Positions 7,954 to 16,468 are shown, counted from the first letter of the stretch. The stretch is DNA of 36,004 nucleotides from Actinobacteria bacterium OV450 (GCA_001298555.1 LJCW01000356.1:1-36004); one strand, 5' to 3'. The notes: generated by a model from the letters alone, not told the origin. Program-made: numbers and translations.

Positions 7954-9372
7954 GTGCCGTCGATTCTCGATGCGGTCGTGGTGGGGGCGGGTCCCAACGG
8001 GCTGACGGCCGCCGTCGAGCTGGCCCGGCGCGGCTTCTCGGTGGCCGTGTTCGAGGCCGCGGAGACGGTCGGCGGCGGGGCCCGAACCGAGGAGCTCACC
8101 CTCCCCGGCTTCCGGCACGACCCCTGCTCGGCCGTCCACCCGCTCGGCGCCGGCTCGCCGGTGTTCGCCACCATGCCCCTGAAGCGCTACGGGCTGGAAT
8201 GGCTGCACGCCCCGCTGCCCATGGCCCACCCCTTCGACGACGGCACGGCCGCCGTGCTCTCCCGCTCCGTCGCCGAGACGGCGGCCTCCCTCGGCCCGCG
8301 CGACGCGGGCACCTACCGCCGCCTCGTCGAGCCGTTCCTCGGCAGATGGGACACCCTGGCCCGGGACTTCATGTCCCTGCCGTCGACCGCCCTGCCCCGC
8401 GACCCGCTCACGCTGGCCCGCTTCGGGCTCGCCGGACTGCCACCGTCCACCTGGCTGCTGAACCGCTTCCACGAGGAGCGGGCCCGGGCCCTGTTCGCCG
8501 GGCTCGTCGCGCACGTCATCGCCCCCCTCGGCGGGATCGGCACCAGCGCCGTCGGCCTCGTCTTCGCCCTCGCCGCACACGCGGGCGGCTGGCCCATGGC
8601 CCGCGGCGGCTCACAGTCGATCTCCGACGCCCTCGCCGCGTACCTGCGCGACCTCGGCGGCACCCTCCACACCGGCTTCGAGGTCAAACGCCTCGACGAC
8701 CTGCCGCCGGCCCGGGCGTACGTCTTCGACACCTCGCCGACCGCGCTGGCCCGGATCGCCCGCCTGGGACGCGCCTACGACGGCTACAAGTACGGCGCGG
8801 CCGCCTTCAAGCTCGACTACGCCCTGTCCGGACCGGTTCCCTGGACCGCCGAGGCGCCCCGCCGGGCCGGCACCGTCCAGATCGGCCCGCGCGCCCGCGA
8901 CATCGACGCCGCCCTCCAGCTGGCCGCGGGCGGCCGGGCCCCCCGCACCCCGTTCCTGATCACCGCCCAGCCCAGCCTGGCCGACCCCGGCCGGGCACCC
9001 GAGGGCAAGCACGTCTTCTGGGCGTACGGCCACGTCCCCGCCGGGTGGCGCGGCAACCTCACCGACGCCGTCGAGCGCCAGATCGAACGCTTCGCCCCCG
9101 GTTTCCGCGACCTGGTGCTGGCCCGCGCCACCGCCGGCCCGCCGGAACTCGCCGCCCGCAACCCCAACTACGTCGGCGGCGACATCGCCTGCGGCGCCGC
9201 CACCGGGCTGCAGCTGCTGTTGCGCCCGAAGTTGTCCCTGTCCCCGTACACGACGGCCCACCCCGCCGTCTTCCTCTGCTCCTCCGCCACCCCGCCCGGC
9301 CCCGGCGTCCACGGCATGTCCGGCCACAACGCGGCCAAGGCGGTCTGGCGCCACCTGCGAAAGGCCCCCTGA
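7954..9372 (+). CDS. FAD-dependent oxidoreductase, phytoene desaturase/CrtI-like
   Basis: A 472-residue flavoprotein with an N-terminal Rossmann motif (VVVGAGPNGLTAA, with Gly11, Gly13 and Gly16), an E/A-rich second strand (VAVFEAAETVGGGARTEE) and a C-terminal FAD-contact segment ending GPGVHGMSGHNAAKAV. This matches the broad CrtI/NAD(P)-FAD 'phytoene dehydrogenase-related' family. There are no carotenoid genes nearby, so a carotenoid role is not supported and the substrate is unknown. The GTG at 7954 is selected by AAGGAG (7941-7946). TATCCT (7911-7916) is a possible -10. The stop shares a base with the macro-domain gene start (TGATG), so the two are translationally coupled. Confidence 0.83.
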   Translation: MPSILDAVVVGAGPNGLTAAVELARRGFSVAVFEAAETVGGGARTEELTLPGFRHDPCSAVHPLGAGSPVFATMPLKRYGLEWLHAPLPMAHPFDDGTAAVLSRSVAETAASLGPRDAGTYRRLVEPFLGRWDTLARDFMSLPSTALPRDPLTLARFGLAGLPPSTWLLNRFHEERARALFAGLVAHVIAPLGGIGTSAVGLVFALAAHAGGWPMARGGSQSISDALAAYLRDLGGTLHTGFEVKRLDDLPPARAYVFDTSPTALARIARLGRAYDGYKYGAAAFKLDYALSGPVPWTAEAPRRAGTVQIGPRARDIDAALQLAAGGRAPRTPFLITAQPSLADPGRAPEGKHVFWAYGHVPAGWRGNLTDAVERQIERFAPGFRDLVLARATAGPPELAARNPNYVGGDIACGAATGLQLLLRPKLSLSPYTTAHPAVFLCSSATPPGPGVHGMSGHNAAKAVWRHLRKAP

Positions 9373-9884
9373 TGGTGCGCATCACCCTCGTCCGCGGGGA
9401 CATCACCGCCGAGCACGCGGACGCCGTCGTCAACGCGGCGAACTCCTCGCTGCTCGGCGGCGGGGGAGTGGACGGAGCCATCCACCGGCGCGGCGGCCCC
9501 GAGATCCTGGAGGCGTGCCGGGCGCTGCGCGCCTCCCAGTACGGCAAGGGCCTCCCGACGGGCCGGGCCGTGGCCACCCCGGCGGGCCGCCTCCCGGCCC
9601 GCTGGGTGATCCACACGGTCGGCCCGGTCTGGTCGCGGGACGAGGACCGCTCCGCGCTGCTGGCCTCCTGCTACCGCGAGTCCCTGCGCGTCGCGGCCGA
9701 GCTCGGCGCCCGCACGGTCGCCTTCCCGGCGGTCTCCACGGGCATCTTCGGCTGGCCGATGGACGACGGCGCCCGCATCGCGGTGGAAACGGCCCGCGCG
9801 TCGGCGTCGCCCCCGGTGGAAGAGGTCCGCTTCGTCCTCTTCGACGACGCGGCGTACACAGCGTTCCGGGCGGCTCTCGGCTGA
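9372..9884 (+). CDS. Macro-domain protein, O-acetyl-ADP-ribose deacetylase-like
   Basis: A single macro domain of 170 residues. It carries the ADP-ribose-binding elements: GDIT near the N-terminus, VVNAANSSLLGGGGVDGAIH (N and Gly-rich loop plus the following GVDGAIHRRGG helix) and VSTGIFGWPMDDG. This pattern fits the MacroD/YmdB class, which hydrolyses O-acetyl-ADP-ribose and mono-ADP-ribosyl-carboxylate links. It starts at the ATG overlapping the oxidoreductase stop. The coupling suggests joint production, though a biochemical link between the two is not established. Confidence 0.9.
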   Translation: MVRITLVRGDITAEHADAVVNAANSSLLGGGGVDGAIHRRGGPEILEACRALRASQYGKGLPTGRAVATPAGRLPARWVIHTVGPVWSRDEDRSALLASCYRESLRVAAELGARTVAFPAVSTGIFGWPMDDGARIAVETARASASPPVEEVRFVLFDDAAYTAFRAALG

Positions 9885-9902
9885 TCGCGGCGACCGTGGA
9901 GT

Positions 9903-9922
9903 GATCACCGGATCGGTGGATC
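9903..9922. promoter_or_regulatory. Imperfect dyad in the macro-recQ gap
   Basis: CACCG (9906-9910) and CGGTG (9914-9918) are separated by GAT. The symmetry extends to GATC on both outer sides with one extra G. It lies between the macro gene stop and the recQ -10, so it could be a recQ operator or an RNA hairpin at the end of the upstream transcript. It does not resemble the actinobacterial LexA box. Confidence 0.3.
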
Positions 9923-9948
9923 GGGGCGGGTGTGTCCGTGGGGGTCGA

Positions 9949-9954
9949 TAGGCT
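9949..9954 (+). promoter_or_regulatory. Putative -10 element giving a leaderless recQ transcript
   Basis: TAGGCT (9949-9954) matches the actinobacterial TAnnnT -10 consensus and is followed by only six bases before the ATG at 9961, which is where transcription would begin. No purine-rich ribosome site is present. No clear TTGAC -35 is visible. The arrangement is typical of leaderless actinobacterial genes. Confidence 0.45.
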
Positions 9955-9960
9955 TCGGGG

Positions 9961-11955
9961 ATGAGCCTTGTCGACGCCCCCACCGAGACCCCCGATGCCC
10001 TGGAGGTGCTGCACCGCGTCTTCGGATACGACTCCTTCCGCGGCGAGCAGCAGCAGATCATCGAACACGTGGCAGGCGGCGGCGATGCGCTGGTGCTGAT
10101 GCCGACCGGTGGCGGCAAATCGCTCTGCTACCAGATCCCGGCGCTGGTCAGAGACGGTACGGGCGTGGTGATCTCGCCGCTGATCGCGCTCATGCAGGAC
10201 CAGGTGGACGCGCTGACCGCGCTCGGTGTGCGCGCCGGGTTCCTGAACTCGACGCAGGACCCGTACGAGCGGCAGGCCGTCGAGCAGGCCTTCCTCGCCG
10301 GCGAACTGGACCTGCTGTACCTGGCCCCGGAGCGACTGCGCACCGAGGGCACGCAGCGGCTGCTCGACCGGGGGAGGGTGTCGCTCTTCGCGATCGACGA
10401 GGCGCACTGCGTCGCCCAGTGGGGCCACGACTTCCGGCCCGACTACCTCGCCCTGTCCATGCTGCACGAGCGCTGGCCCACGGTGCCGCGGATCGCGCTG
10501 ACCGCGACGGCCACCGAGGCGACGCACGCCGAGATCGCCGCCCGGCTCGGCCTGGCGGAGGGCGACGCCCGGCACTTCGTGGCCAGCTTCGACCGGCCCA
10601 ACATCCAGTACCGGATCGCCCCGAAGAACAACCCCACGCGGCAGCTGCTGGAGCTGATCCGGACCGAGCACGACGGGGACGCGGGCGTCGTCTACTGCCT
10701 GTCGCGGGCGTCCGTCGAGAAGACCGCCGCGTTCCTGGTGGAGCACGGCATCGACGCCGTCGCGTACCACGCGGGCATGGACGCCCGGACGCGCGCGGCG
10801 AACCAGGCGCGCTTCCTGCGGGAGGACGGGATCGTGGTGGTGGCCACGATCGCGTTCGGCATGGGCATCGACAAGCCGGACGTCCGTTTCGTGGCGCACC
10901 TGGACCTGCCCAAGTCCGTCGAGGGCTACTACCAGGAGACCGGCCGCGCCGGGCGCGACGGCGAGCCGGCCACGGCCTGGCTCGCCTACGGCCTCCAGGA
11001 CGTGGTGCAGCAGCGCAAGATGATCGAGGGCTCCGAGGGCGACGAGACGCACCGCCGCTCCCTGGCCGGGCACCTCGACGCGATGCTCGCGCTCTGCGAG
11101 ACGGTGGACTGCCGCCGGGTGCGGCTGCTGGCGTACTTCGGCCAGTCGGCCGCCGGGCCCTGCGGCAACTGCGACACCTGTCTGACCCCGGCCGAGTCCT
11201 GGGACGGAACGGTCGCGGCGCAGAAACTGATGTCCACGGTGTGGCGGCTGGCCAAGGAACGCCGGCAGAAGTTCGGCGCCGGCCAGATCATCGACATCCT
11301 CCAGGGCAAGAAGACGGCCAAGGTCATCGAGTTCGACCACGACGCGCTGTCGGTCTTCGGGATCGGGACCGACCTGAGCACCGCGGAATGGCGCGGGGTC
11401 GTACGGCAGCTGCTGGCCTCGGGGCTGCTGGCGGTCGAGGGCGACTACGGGACGCTGGTCCTCACGGAAGCCAGCGGGGAGGTGCTGGGCGGGCGCCGCA
11501 GCGTCCCGATGCGCAAGGAGGCGGCGCCGGCCGCGGCGGCCCGCAGGTCCTCCGGTGCGGGCTCCGGCTCCGGGAAGGCCGGGCGGGTCCCGGCCGACCT
11601 GCCGGCGGCGGCCGTGCCGGTGTTCGAGGCCCTGCGCGCCTGGCGGGCCGCGACCGCGAAGGAGCAGGGCGTGCCGGCGTACGTGGTCTTCCACGACGCG
11701 ACCCTGCGGGAGATCGCCACCCGGCTGCCGGGCACGGCCGAGGAGCTCGGCACGATCAGCGGGGTCGGCGAGGCGAAGCTCGCCAAGTACGCCGAGGGGA
11801 TCCTGGCCACCCTGGCCGGGACCGACACCCCCGAGCCCCCGTCGCCCCCGGCGACGGCGCAGGCGGCCCCGGCGGAGCCCCCGGCCCCGTACGCCGAGGA
11901 GGAGCCGCCCTTCGACTTCGAGGACTCGGACCCGCCCTGGGACGACTGGCAGTAG
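9961..11955 (+). CDS. recQ: ATP-dependent DNA helicase RecQ
   Basis: A 3'-5' superfamily 2 helicase of 664 residues, acting in recombination and replication-fork repair. Domains in order: helicase core with motif I MPTGGGKSLCYQ (Walker A lysine K53), motif II DEAHC (146-150), SATAT-type motif III (TATATE, about 181-186), and motif VI YYQETGRAGRDG. Next comes the RecQ zinc-binding region with Cys in VDCRR and GPCGNCDTC, then a winged-helix region. The HRDC domain follows at roughly 545-620 (FEALRAWRAATAKEQGVPAY to ISGVGEAKLAKYAEG). The protein ends in a Pro/Ala linker and an acidic, aromatic tail (FDFEDSDPPWDDWQ). The gene converges on the minus-strand gene, with 34 bases between stops and no obvious terminator. 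Confidence 0.96.
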   Translation: MSLVDAPTETPDALEVLHRVFGYDSFRGEQQQIIEHVAGGGDALVLMPTGGGKSLCYQIPALVRDGTGVVISPLIALMQDQVDALTALGVRAGFLNSTQDPYERQAVEQAFLAGELDLLYLAPERLRTEGTQRLLDRGRVSLFAIDEAHCVAQWGHDFRPDYLALSMLHERWPTVPRIALTATATEATHAEIAARLGLAEGDARHFVASFDRPNIQYRIAPKNNPTRQLLELIRTEHDGDAGVVYCLSRASVEKTAAFLVEHGIDAVAYHAGMDARTRAANQARFLREDGIVVVATIAFGMGIDKPDVRFVAHLDLPKSVEGYYQETGRAGRDGEPATAWLAYGLQDVVQQRKMIEGSEGDETHRRSLAGHLDAMLALCETVDCRRVRLLAYFGQSAAGPCGNCDTCLTPAESWDGTVAAQKLMSTVWRLAKERRQKFGAGQIIDILQGKKTAKVIEFDHDALSVFGIGTDLSTAEWRGVVRQLLASGLLAVEGDYGTLVLTEASGEVLGGRRSVPMRKEAAPAAAARRSSGAGSGSGKAGRVPADLPAAAVPVFEALRAWRAATAKEQGVPAYVVFHDATLREIATRLPGTAEELGTISGVGEAKLAKYAEGILATLAGTDTPEPPSPPATAQAAPAEPPAPYAEEEPPFDFEDSDPPWDDWQ

Positions 11956-11989
11956 CCCGGCCCGGCGGTCCCGGACGAGGAGCCGGCGG

Positions 11990-12910
11990 TCAGGCCGCAC
12001 CCTCGAAGTCGTGGGGCGGCTCCCCGTACGGGTCCTCCTCCCCGGTCCCCTCGGGCTGCGCGCTGCACGGGGGGCACAGCCGCGCGTACTCCGCCATCAC
12101 CTCCTCGACCGTCTCCCTCTGCTTGCGCTCGCAGGCCTTCCTGCGGGTCTCCTCCTTGCACAGCAGCTCGGCGCGGGCGCCCTCCAGTACGGCGATCGCC
12201 TGCCAGCCCCTGAGCACGCACAGCAGGGCCCTGCACAGGCAGTCGACGAACGCGGACACCGTGGCGAAGCCCCGCCAGGCCTCGGTGATGCGGCGCAGCA
12301 GCACCAGCAGGCGGGCGTAGAGGCGTACGACGTCCTTGCCCAGCACGGCGTCGCAGACGTCGGCCAGCAGCTGGGCCGCGTCCGTCTTGATCTTCGCCGC
12401 GCGTTCGGGCAGCGCCGTCAGCTCGCCGTCCAGACCGGTGAAGCAGGCCGCGGCCGCCAGGGTGTCCGCCGTGTACCGGGCGATGCGCGCGGAGAGCGTG
12501 GCGACCGTGTCGTCCGGGCCGACCGTGTCGTCGAACGCGCAGCCGCAGTCGTCCACACAGCAGCCCCAGCCGCCCGTGCACCTGCGGATGTCCTCGAAGA
12601 CCTCGTCGACGGCCTGCTGCAGACAGTGGCGCTGCTCGTGCGTGACCCGGCAGCGGATCTGCTCGCGGACCTCGGCGAGCGTCGCCGCCGCCTCGTCCAG
12701 ATCGGTCCTCGCGGCCAGCCGTGCTTTGGTGTACTCGGTCCGGGCGCTGTTGAACTTCTCCTGGAACTCCCGCAGTTGAGGCAGGTGTTCCTGGGTGACC
12801 TCGGCCCGGCGCTGGATGCCCGCGGCGATGCAGGCGAGCGCGTCGACCGCGCCGGGGTCGCAGCCGCCCGTGCCGGTGCCGGCCGGGGGGTGGTGCGCGG
12901 TGCTGCTCAT
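11990..12910 (-). CDS. Cysteine-rich, helical protein of unknown function, divergent from the CIS operon
   Basis: I do not recognise the 306-residue product. It is predicted mainly helical with coiled-coil-like stretches (LPQLREFQEKFNSARTEYTK, EETRRKACERKQRETVEEVM). It holds 18 cysteines, including a dense cluster in the middle (GWGCCVDDCGCAF), a hydrophobic CLCRALLCVLRG segment and a C-terminal CPPC. There is no signal peptide. The ATG at 12910 is chosen because AGGAG (12919-12923 on the opposite strand) lies eight bases upstream; an in-frame ATG 11 codons earlier lacks such a site. It is transcribed away from the CIS operon across a 144-base gap, so the two may share regulation. The cysteines suggest metal binding or redox sensing, but none of this is demonstrated. 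Confidence 0.75.
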   Translation of the reverse strand: MSSTAHHPPAGTGTGGCDPGAVDALACIAAGIQRRAEVTQEHLPQLREFQEKFNSARTEYTKARLAARTDLDEAAATLAEVREQIRCRVTHEQRHCLQQAVDEVFEDIRRCTGGWGCCVDDCGCAFDDTVGPDDTVATLSARIARYTADTLAAAACFTGLDGELTALPERAAKIKTDAAQLLADVCDAVLGKDVVRLYARLLVLLRRITEAWRGFATVSAFVDCLCRALLCVLRGWQAIAVLEGARAELLCKEETRRKACERKQRETVEEVMAEYARLCPPCSAQPEGTGEEDPYGEPPHDFEGAA

Positions 12911-12951
12911 GGTGGGCTCTCCTGGGTGAGGGGGCAGGCGCACCCGAGTGT

Positions 12952-12974
12952 GGGCCGGGCGGTGTCACCGGCCC
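12952..12974. promoter_or_regulatory. Inverted repeats in the divergent gap before the CIS operon
   Basis: GGGCCGG (12952-12958) and CCGGCCC (12968-12974) are perfect arms. Within them CGGTG-T-CACCG (12960-12970) forms a second dyad. They sit between the divergent Cys-rich gene and the first CIS gene, where an operator for either or both would be expected. No convincing -35/-10 pair was found nearby. Confidence 0.35.
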
Positions 12975-13054
12975 GTCGCCCGGCCATCGCCGCCCGCACA
13001 CCGCCGTCCGCCCGCGCAACGCCCCCGTGACGGGAGGGGCCGCAGCATCGGCCC

Positions 13055-13654
13055 ATGGCTGGATACCGGGCACTCGCCGCCGTGGGGCGCAGCGTCGTCG
13101 CGCTGCTCAACCGGCGCTTCGCCGAGGAGATCCCTGCGCCGGGGCGCCGCCCGGAAGCCGTCCTCGCCGGGCCCGTCGACTTCGACAAGGTCGAAACGCC
13201 GGGCTCCCTCATCCGCAACCCCGCCGTGTCCGTCTACTGCTACCGCCTGAGCATCGACCGCGAGACCCGGCCCGCGCTGGCCGCGATGGCCGCCCAGGAC
13301 GGGCTGCCCCGGCTGCCGCTGCGGATGCACCTGATGATCGCCGCCTGGGACCAGTCCGTGGAGGCGGAACTCGAATGGCTGGGGCTCGTCGCCCGGATCC
13401 TGGAGAGCGAGGGCCTGCTCACCGGACCCCTGCTCGACCCGAGCGGGGGCTGGCTCGCCGGGGACTGCGTCCAGGTCGTCCCCGACGAACTCGCCATGGA
13501 CTCGATGAGCGAGGCCTTCCAGGCGATGACCACCGACTACCGGCTCTGCCTGCCGTACCTCGCCCGCGTCATCCGGATCGACGGGCCGGCCGGGCCCACC
13601 CCGGGCGAGGTCACCGTCGTCGCCGCCGGATCCTCGCCGGAGCCGGCCCGATGA
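13055..13654 (+). CDS. cis16: DUF4255 / Pvc16-like tail cap (terminator) protein
   Basis: First gene of the CIS operon, 199 residues. The sequence matches the Pvc16_N (DUF4255) family: an N-terminal helix (AVGRSVVALLNRRF), strands running through GSLIRNPAVSVYCYRLSIDRETRP, then LPLRMHLMIAAWDQSVEAELEWLGLVARILES. In Afp/PVC particles Afp16/Pvc16 caps the tube and sheath at the distal end and sets particle length. A purine-rich GGGAGGGG (13031-13038) is rather far from the ATG at 13055. The gene ends ATGA, overlapping the next one. Family assignment is by pattern recognition. Confidence 0.85.
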   Translation: MAGYRALAAVGRSVVALLNRRFAEEIPAPGRRPEAVLAGPVDFDKVETPGSLIRNPAVSVYCYRLSIDRETRPALAAMAAQDGLPRLPLRMHLMIAAWDQSVEAELEWLGLVARILESEGLLTGPLLDPSGGWLAGDCVQVVPDELAMDSMSEAFQAMTTDYRLCLPYLARVIRIDGPAGPTPGEVTVVAAGSSPEPAR

Positions 13655-14580
13655 CGCCCGCGGACGCCCTGCCCGGGCCGGCCGGCGGCCGCCCGGACCG
13701 TCGGATCACGGTGGAGGCCGGCCCCGTCGACGTGCTGCACCGGCTCGCGCTGGCGGTCCGGCCGCTCGACGCCAGGAGCCGCGCCCCCGCCGGGCCGGGC
13801 CTGCGCGTGGGCTGGGAGAGCGCCCCCGTACCGGGCCGCCGCCGGCACGCGCCGGACCCGGTGAGGCCGCTGGAGGGGCACGGCGCCACCGGCTTCGTGC
13901 TGCGCCACACCACCGCGGGAGCCCTGCCCGCCGCCGTCACCGTACGCGTCGACGACCCCGCCCGGCGCTGGATACCGCGCCGGTTCACCGTGCCGCTGTG
14001 GACCCCCGCCGAACTCTCCGGTGCCGACGAACGGCCCCCCACCGCACCCCATGTCCCCGCCGACGCCCGCCTGTTGATCCCCTGGCTGCTGCCCGGCCCC
14101 GGCTACCCCGTCCCCCAGGGCACGACCGGCCTGCGGCTGCGCGTGACCCGCCCCGACGCCGCCCCCGTGCGCTGGCCGCGCGTGGACGCCTTCGGGCCCG
14201 GCGGGGTCCCCCTCGGCTGGGCCCACGGCGACGAGCACGGGCAGGTGCTGCTGCTGATCGACGGGGTCGGCGTGCTCCCGTACCCGGGGCCGTCCCGGTT
14301 CCCCGTCGCGCTGCGCACCCACGCCCCCGACCCGCCGCCGCCCGGCCCCGCCGCCGGTCCGCCCCCCGCGCCGTCCGCCGATCCGCTGGCCGGCCTCGTC
14401 GCCGAACCGCTCGTCCGCAGCGCCAACCCGCCCCGCCCGCAGGACCTGGACAACGAGGTCCTGCGCGGCACCGCCCGCCCCGCCGGGTACCGCACCGCCG
14501 CCGCGGACACCGTCCGCACCCTCACCGTCGGCCGGGTGGTCCACGCCGCCGACCTGCCCCACACCCCGCCCGACCCGTGA
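13651..14580 (+). CDS. Conserved CIS-operon protein of unknown function
   Basis: A 309-residue protein between the cap and sheath genes, starting within the preceding stop (ATGA). It is rich in short beta-strand patterns (TVEAGPVDVLHRLALAVRPLDA, RRFTVPLWT, ARLLIPWLLPGPGYPVPQG, GQVLLLIDGVGVLPY) and has a Pro-rich linker around residues 229-245. No enzyme motif, transmembrane span or signal peptide is seen. The central region resembles carboxypeptidase-regulatory/beta-sandwich modules, with a 'richly polar turn, LLLIDG, strand' pattern seen in small phage-tail accessory proteins. Its position suggests a structural or assembly role in the cap or sheath. No recognised family name can be given with confidence. 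Confidence 0.7.
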   Translation: MTPADALPGPAGGRPDRRITVEAGPVDVLHRLALAVRPLDARSRAPAGPGLRVGWESAPVPGRRRHAPDPVRPLEGHGATGFVLRHTTAGALPAAVTVRVDDPARRWIPRRFTVPLWTPAELSGADERPPTAPHVPADARLLIPWLLPGPGYPVPQGTTGLRLRVTRPDAAPVRWPRVDAFGPGGVPLGWAHGDEHGQVLLLIDGVGVLPYPGPSRFPVALRTHAPDPPPPGPAAGPPPAPSADPLAGLVAEPLVRSANPPRPQDLDNEVLRGTARPAGYRTAAADTVRTLTVGRVVHAADLPHTPPDP

Positions 14581-14596
14581 CGGAGGAGACCCGTAC

Positions 14597-16468
14597 ATGC
14601 CCGAGTACCTGACCCCCGGCGTCTACGTCGAGGAGACCAGCTTCCGCTCACGGTCCATCGAGTCCGTGCCGACCAGCACGTTCGGGATGGCCGGCCGCAC
14701 CGCCTACGGACCCGTGCCCTACACCCTGCCCGGCGGTCCCACCGTGCTGCCCGGCCCGGTGCTCGTCACCAGCTTCACCGAGTACGAACGGGCCTTCGGC
14801 GGGCTGCGGATCGGCGAGGACGACTGCCTGCTCGCCCTCGCCGCACGGGCGTTCTTCGCCAACGGCGGCCGCCGGCTCTACGTGTCCCGGGTCTTCCCCT
14901 TCGTCCGCACCGGCACCGCCGAGGGCGCGCCCACCGCCGTCGACGCCAACTTCGCCTCCCTGCCCGTCCCCGCCCAGGGCACCCCGCTGCTGTACTGGCG
15001 GGCCCGCTGGCCCGGTTCGGCCGGGGCCGGGATCTCCGTCGCGGTGACCTTCCGGCGCGGCAAGAACATCCTGATCGCCGGGAGCGACGGCACGCTCCGG
15101 CTCACCGGCGTGCAGGAGGGCGCCGCCGTGGAGGTCCTCCCGCTGACCGGCGGGAACGTACCCTCCCCGGCCGACGGCACCCCGCCGGTGCCCGACCGGG
15201 TCAGGACCGTCGTACGCCGCGCCGACGGAGTCCTCGGGTACCTCAGGGGACAGGACTTCGAACCCGTCGCGGCCGGATTCGCCGCCTTCCACCTGACCCT
15301 CGCCGTCACCGTACGCCTGGGCGACCGCATCGACGTCTACAACGAGCTGGAGCTCGACGACCGGCACCCCCGCTCGGTGGGCAACGTGCTCCAGGCCTCC
15401 GATCCGGCCGACGAGTTCTCCCTCGTCTGGCTGGACACCATCAATCCCGCCGCCGGAGCACCCCCGCCGGCCCCCGGTGCCCGGCTCGCCGCGCTGCTCA
15501 CCCTCGCGCAGCCCGGAGCCCACCTGACCCGCGGCGGCGACGGGCTGGATCTGACGGCGCAGGACCTGGGCGGCAAGGAGGCCAACCCGGACAGCCTGGC
15601 CGACCCCGCCCGCGGGCTCGGCGCGCTCGCCGAGATCGACGACATCGCCATCGTCGCCGCCCCGGACACCGTGACGCTGAAGGGCGACGAGCAGAAGACC
15701 GCGGTGGACCTCCTCATCGGACACTGCGAGCGGCTGCGCTACCGGATGGCGATCGTCGACCCGCCGCGTGACAGCTCCGTGTCCGAAGTGCGCCGGTTCC
15801 GCGCCCAGTTCGACACCAGCCACGCCGCCCTCTACTACCCGTGGGTGCGGATCACCGATCCGGGCCGGCGCCCCGACCCGGGCGCACCCTCGCCGGTCCT
15901 CGACGTGCCGCCCTCCGGTTACGTCGCCGGTGTGTACGCCCGCAGCGACGTCGAGCGCGGGGTCCACAAGGCCCCGGCCAACGAAGTCCTGCTCGGCATC
16001 ACCGACTTCACCTCCAACGTGACCTACGACCGGCAGTCGGTCCTCAACCCCGAGGGCGTCAACGCCCTGCGCCTCTTCGAGGGCCGGGCCCGGCGCGTGT
16101 GGGGCGCCCGCACGATGAGCTCGGACCCGGAGTGGAAGTACGTCAACGTGCGCCGGCTGTTCATCCAGCTGGAGCACTCCATCGACAAGTCCACCCAGTG
16201 GGCGGTGTTCGAGCCGAACAACGAGCGGCTGTGGGCCTCCGTCCGGCAGACCGTCGAGGACTACCTGATCTCCGTCTGGCGGACCGGGGCCCTGCTCGGC
16301 TCCAAGCCCGAGGAGGCCTTCTTCGTCCGCTGCGACCGCACGACCATGACCCAGAACGACCTCGACAACGGACGGCTGATCTGCCTGATCGGCGTGGCGC
16401 CCACCTACCCCGCCGAGTTCGTCGTGTTCCGCATCGGACAGTTCACGGCCGACGCCCAGCGCAGCTGA
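14597..16468 (+). CDS. cis2: CIS contractile sheath protein (Pvc2/gp18-like)
   Basis: Main contractile sheath subunit, 623 residues. The N-terminus has the classic sheath start YLTPGVYVEETSFRSRSIESV and GMAGRTAYGP. The C-terminal domain, which bundles with the tube, contains YKYVNVRRLFIQLEHSI-type sequence, VEDYLISVWRTGALLGSKPEEAFFVRCD and a terminal LICLIGVAPTYPAEFVVFRI strand. Sheath subunits polymerise round the inner tube and shorten to drive it forward. A strong GGAGGAG (14582-14588) lies eight bases before the ATG, better than at most genes of the operon, which fits the need for many copies. It is followed by the tube gene. Confidence 0.95.
   Translation: MPEYLTPGVYVEETSFRSRSIESVPTSTFGMAGRTAYGPVPYTLPGGPTVLPGPVLVTSFTEYERAFGGLRIGEDDCLLALAARAFFANGGRRLYVSRVFPFVRTGTAEGAPTAVDANFASLPVPAQGTPLLYWRARWPGSAGAGISVAVTFRRGKNILIAGSDGTLRLTGVQEGAAVEVLPLTGGNVPSPADGTPPVPDRVRTVVRRADGVLGYLRGQDFEPVAAGFAAFHLTLAVTVRLGDRIDVYNELELDDRHPRSVGNVLQASDPADEFSLVWLDTINPAAGAPPPAPGARLAALLTLAQPGAHLTRGGDGLDLTAQDLGGKEANPDSLADPARGLGALAEIDDIAIVAAPDTVTLKGDEQKTAVDLLIGHCERLRYRMAIVDPPRDSSVSEVRRFRAQFDTSHAALYYPWVRITDPGRRPDPGAPSPVLDVPPSGYVAGVYARSDVERGVHKAPANEVLLGITDFTSNVTYDRQSVLNPEGVNALRLFEGRARRVWGARTMSSDPEWKYVNVRRLFIQLEHSIDKSTQWAVFEPNNERLWASVRQTVEDYLISVWRTGALLGSKPEEAFFVRCDRTTMTQNDLDNGRLICLIGVAPTYPAEFVVFRIGQFTADAQRS

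Noticed and set aside
7954..9372. Carotenoid biosynthesis locus
   Set aside because: No crtB, crtE or cyclase genes are nearby. The oxidoreductase belongs to a broad family and cannot be assigned to carotenoids.
14597..16468. Sheath protein as a subtilisin-like protease
   Set aside because: Sheath families carry a 'subtilisin-like' fold name in databases, but no Asp-His-Ser protease motifs are visible.
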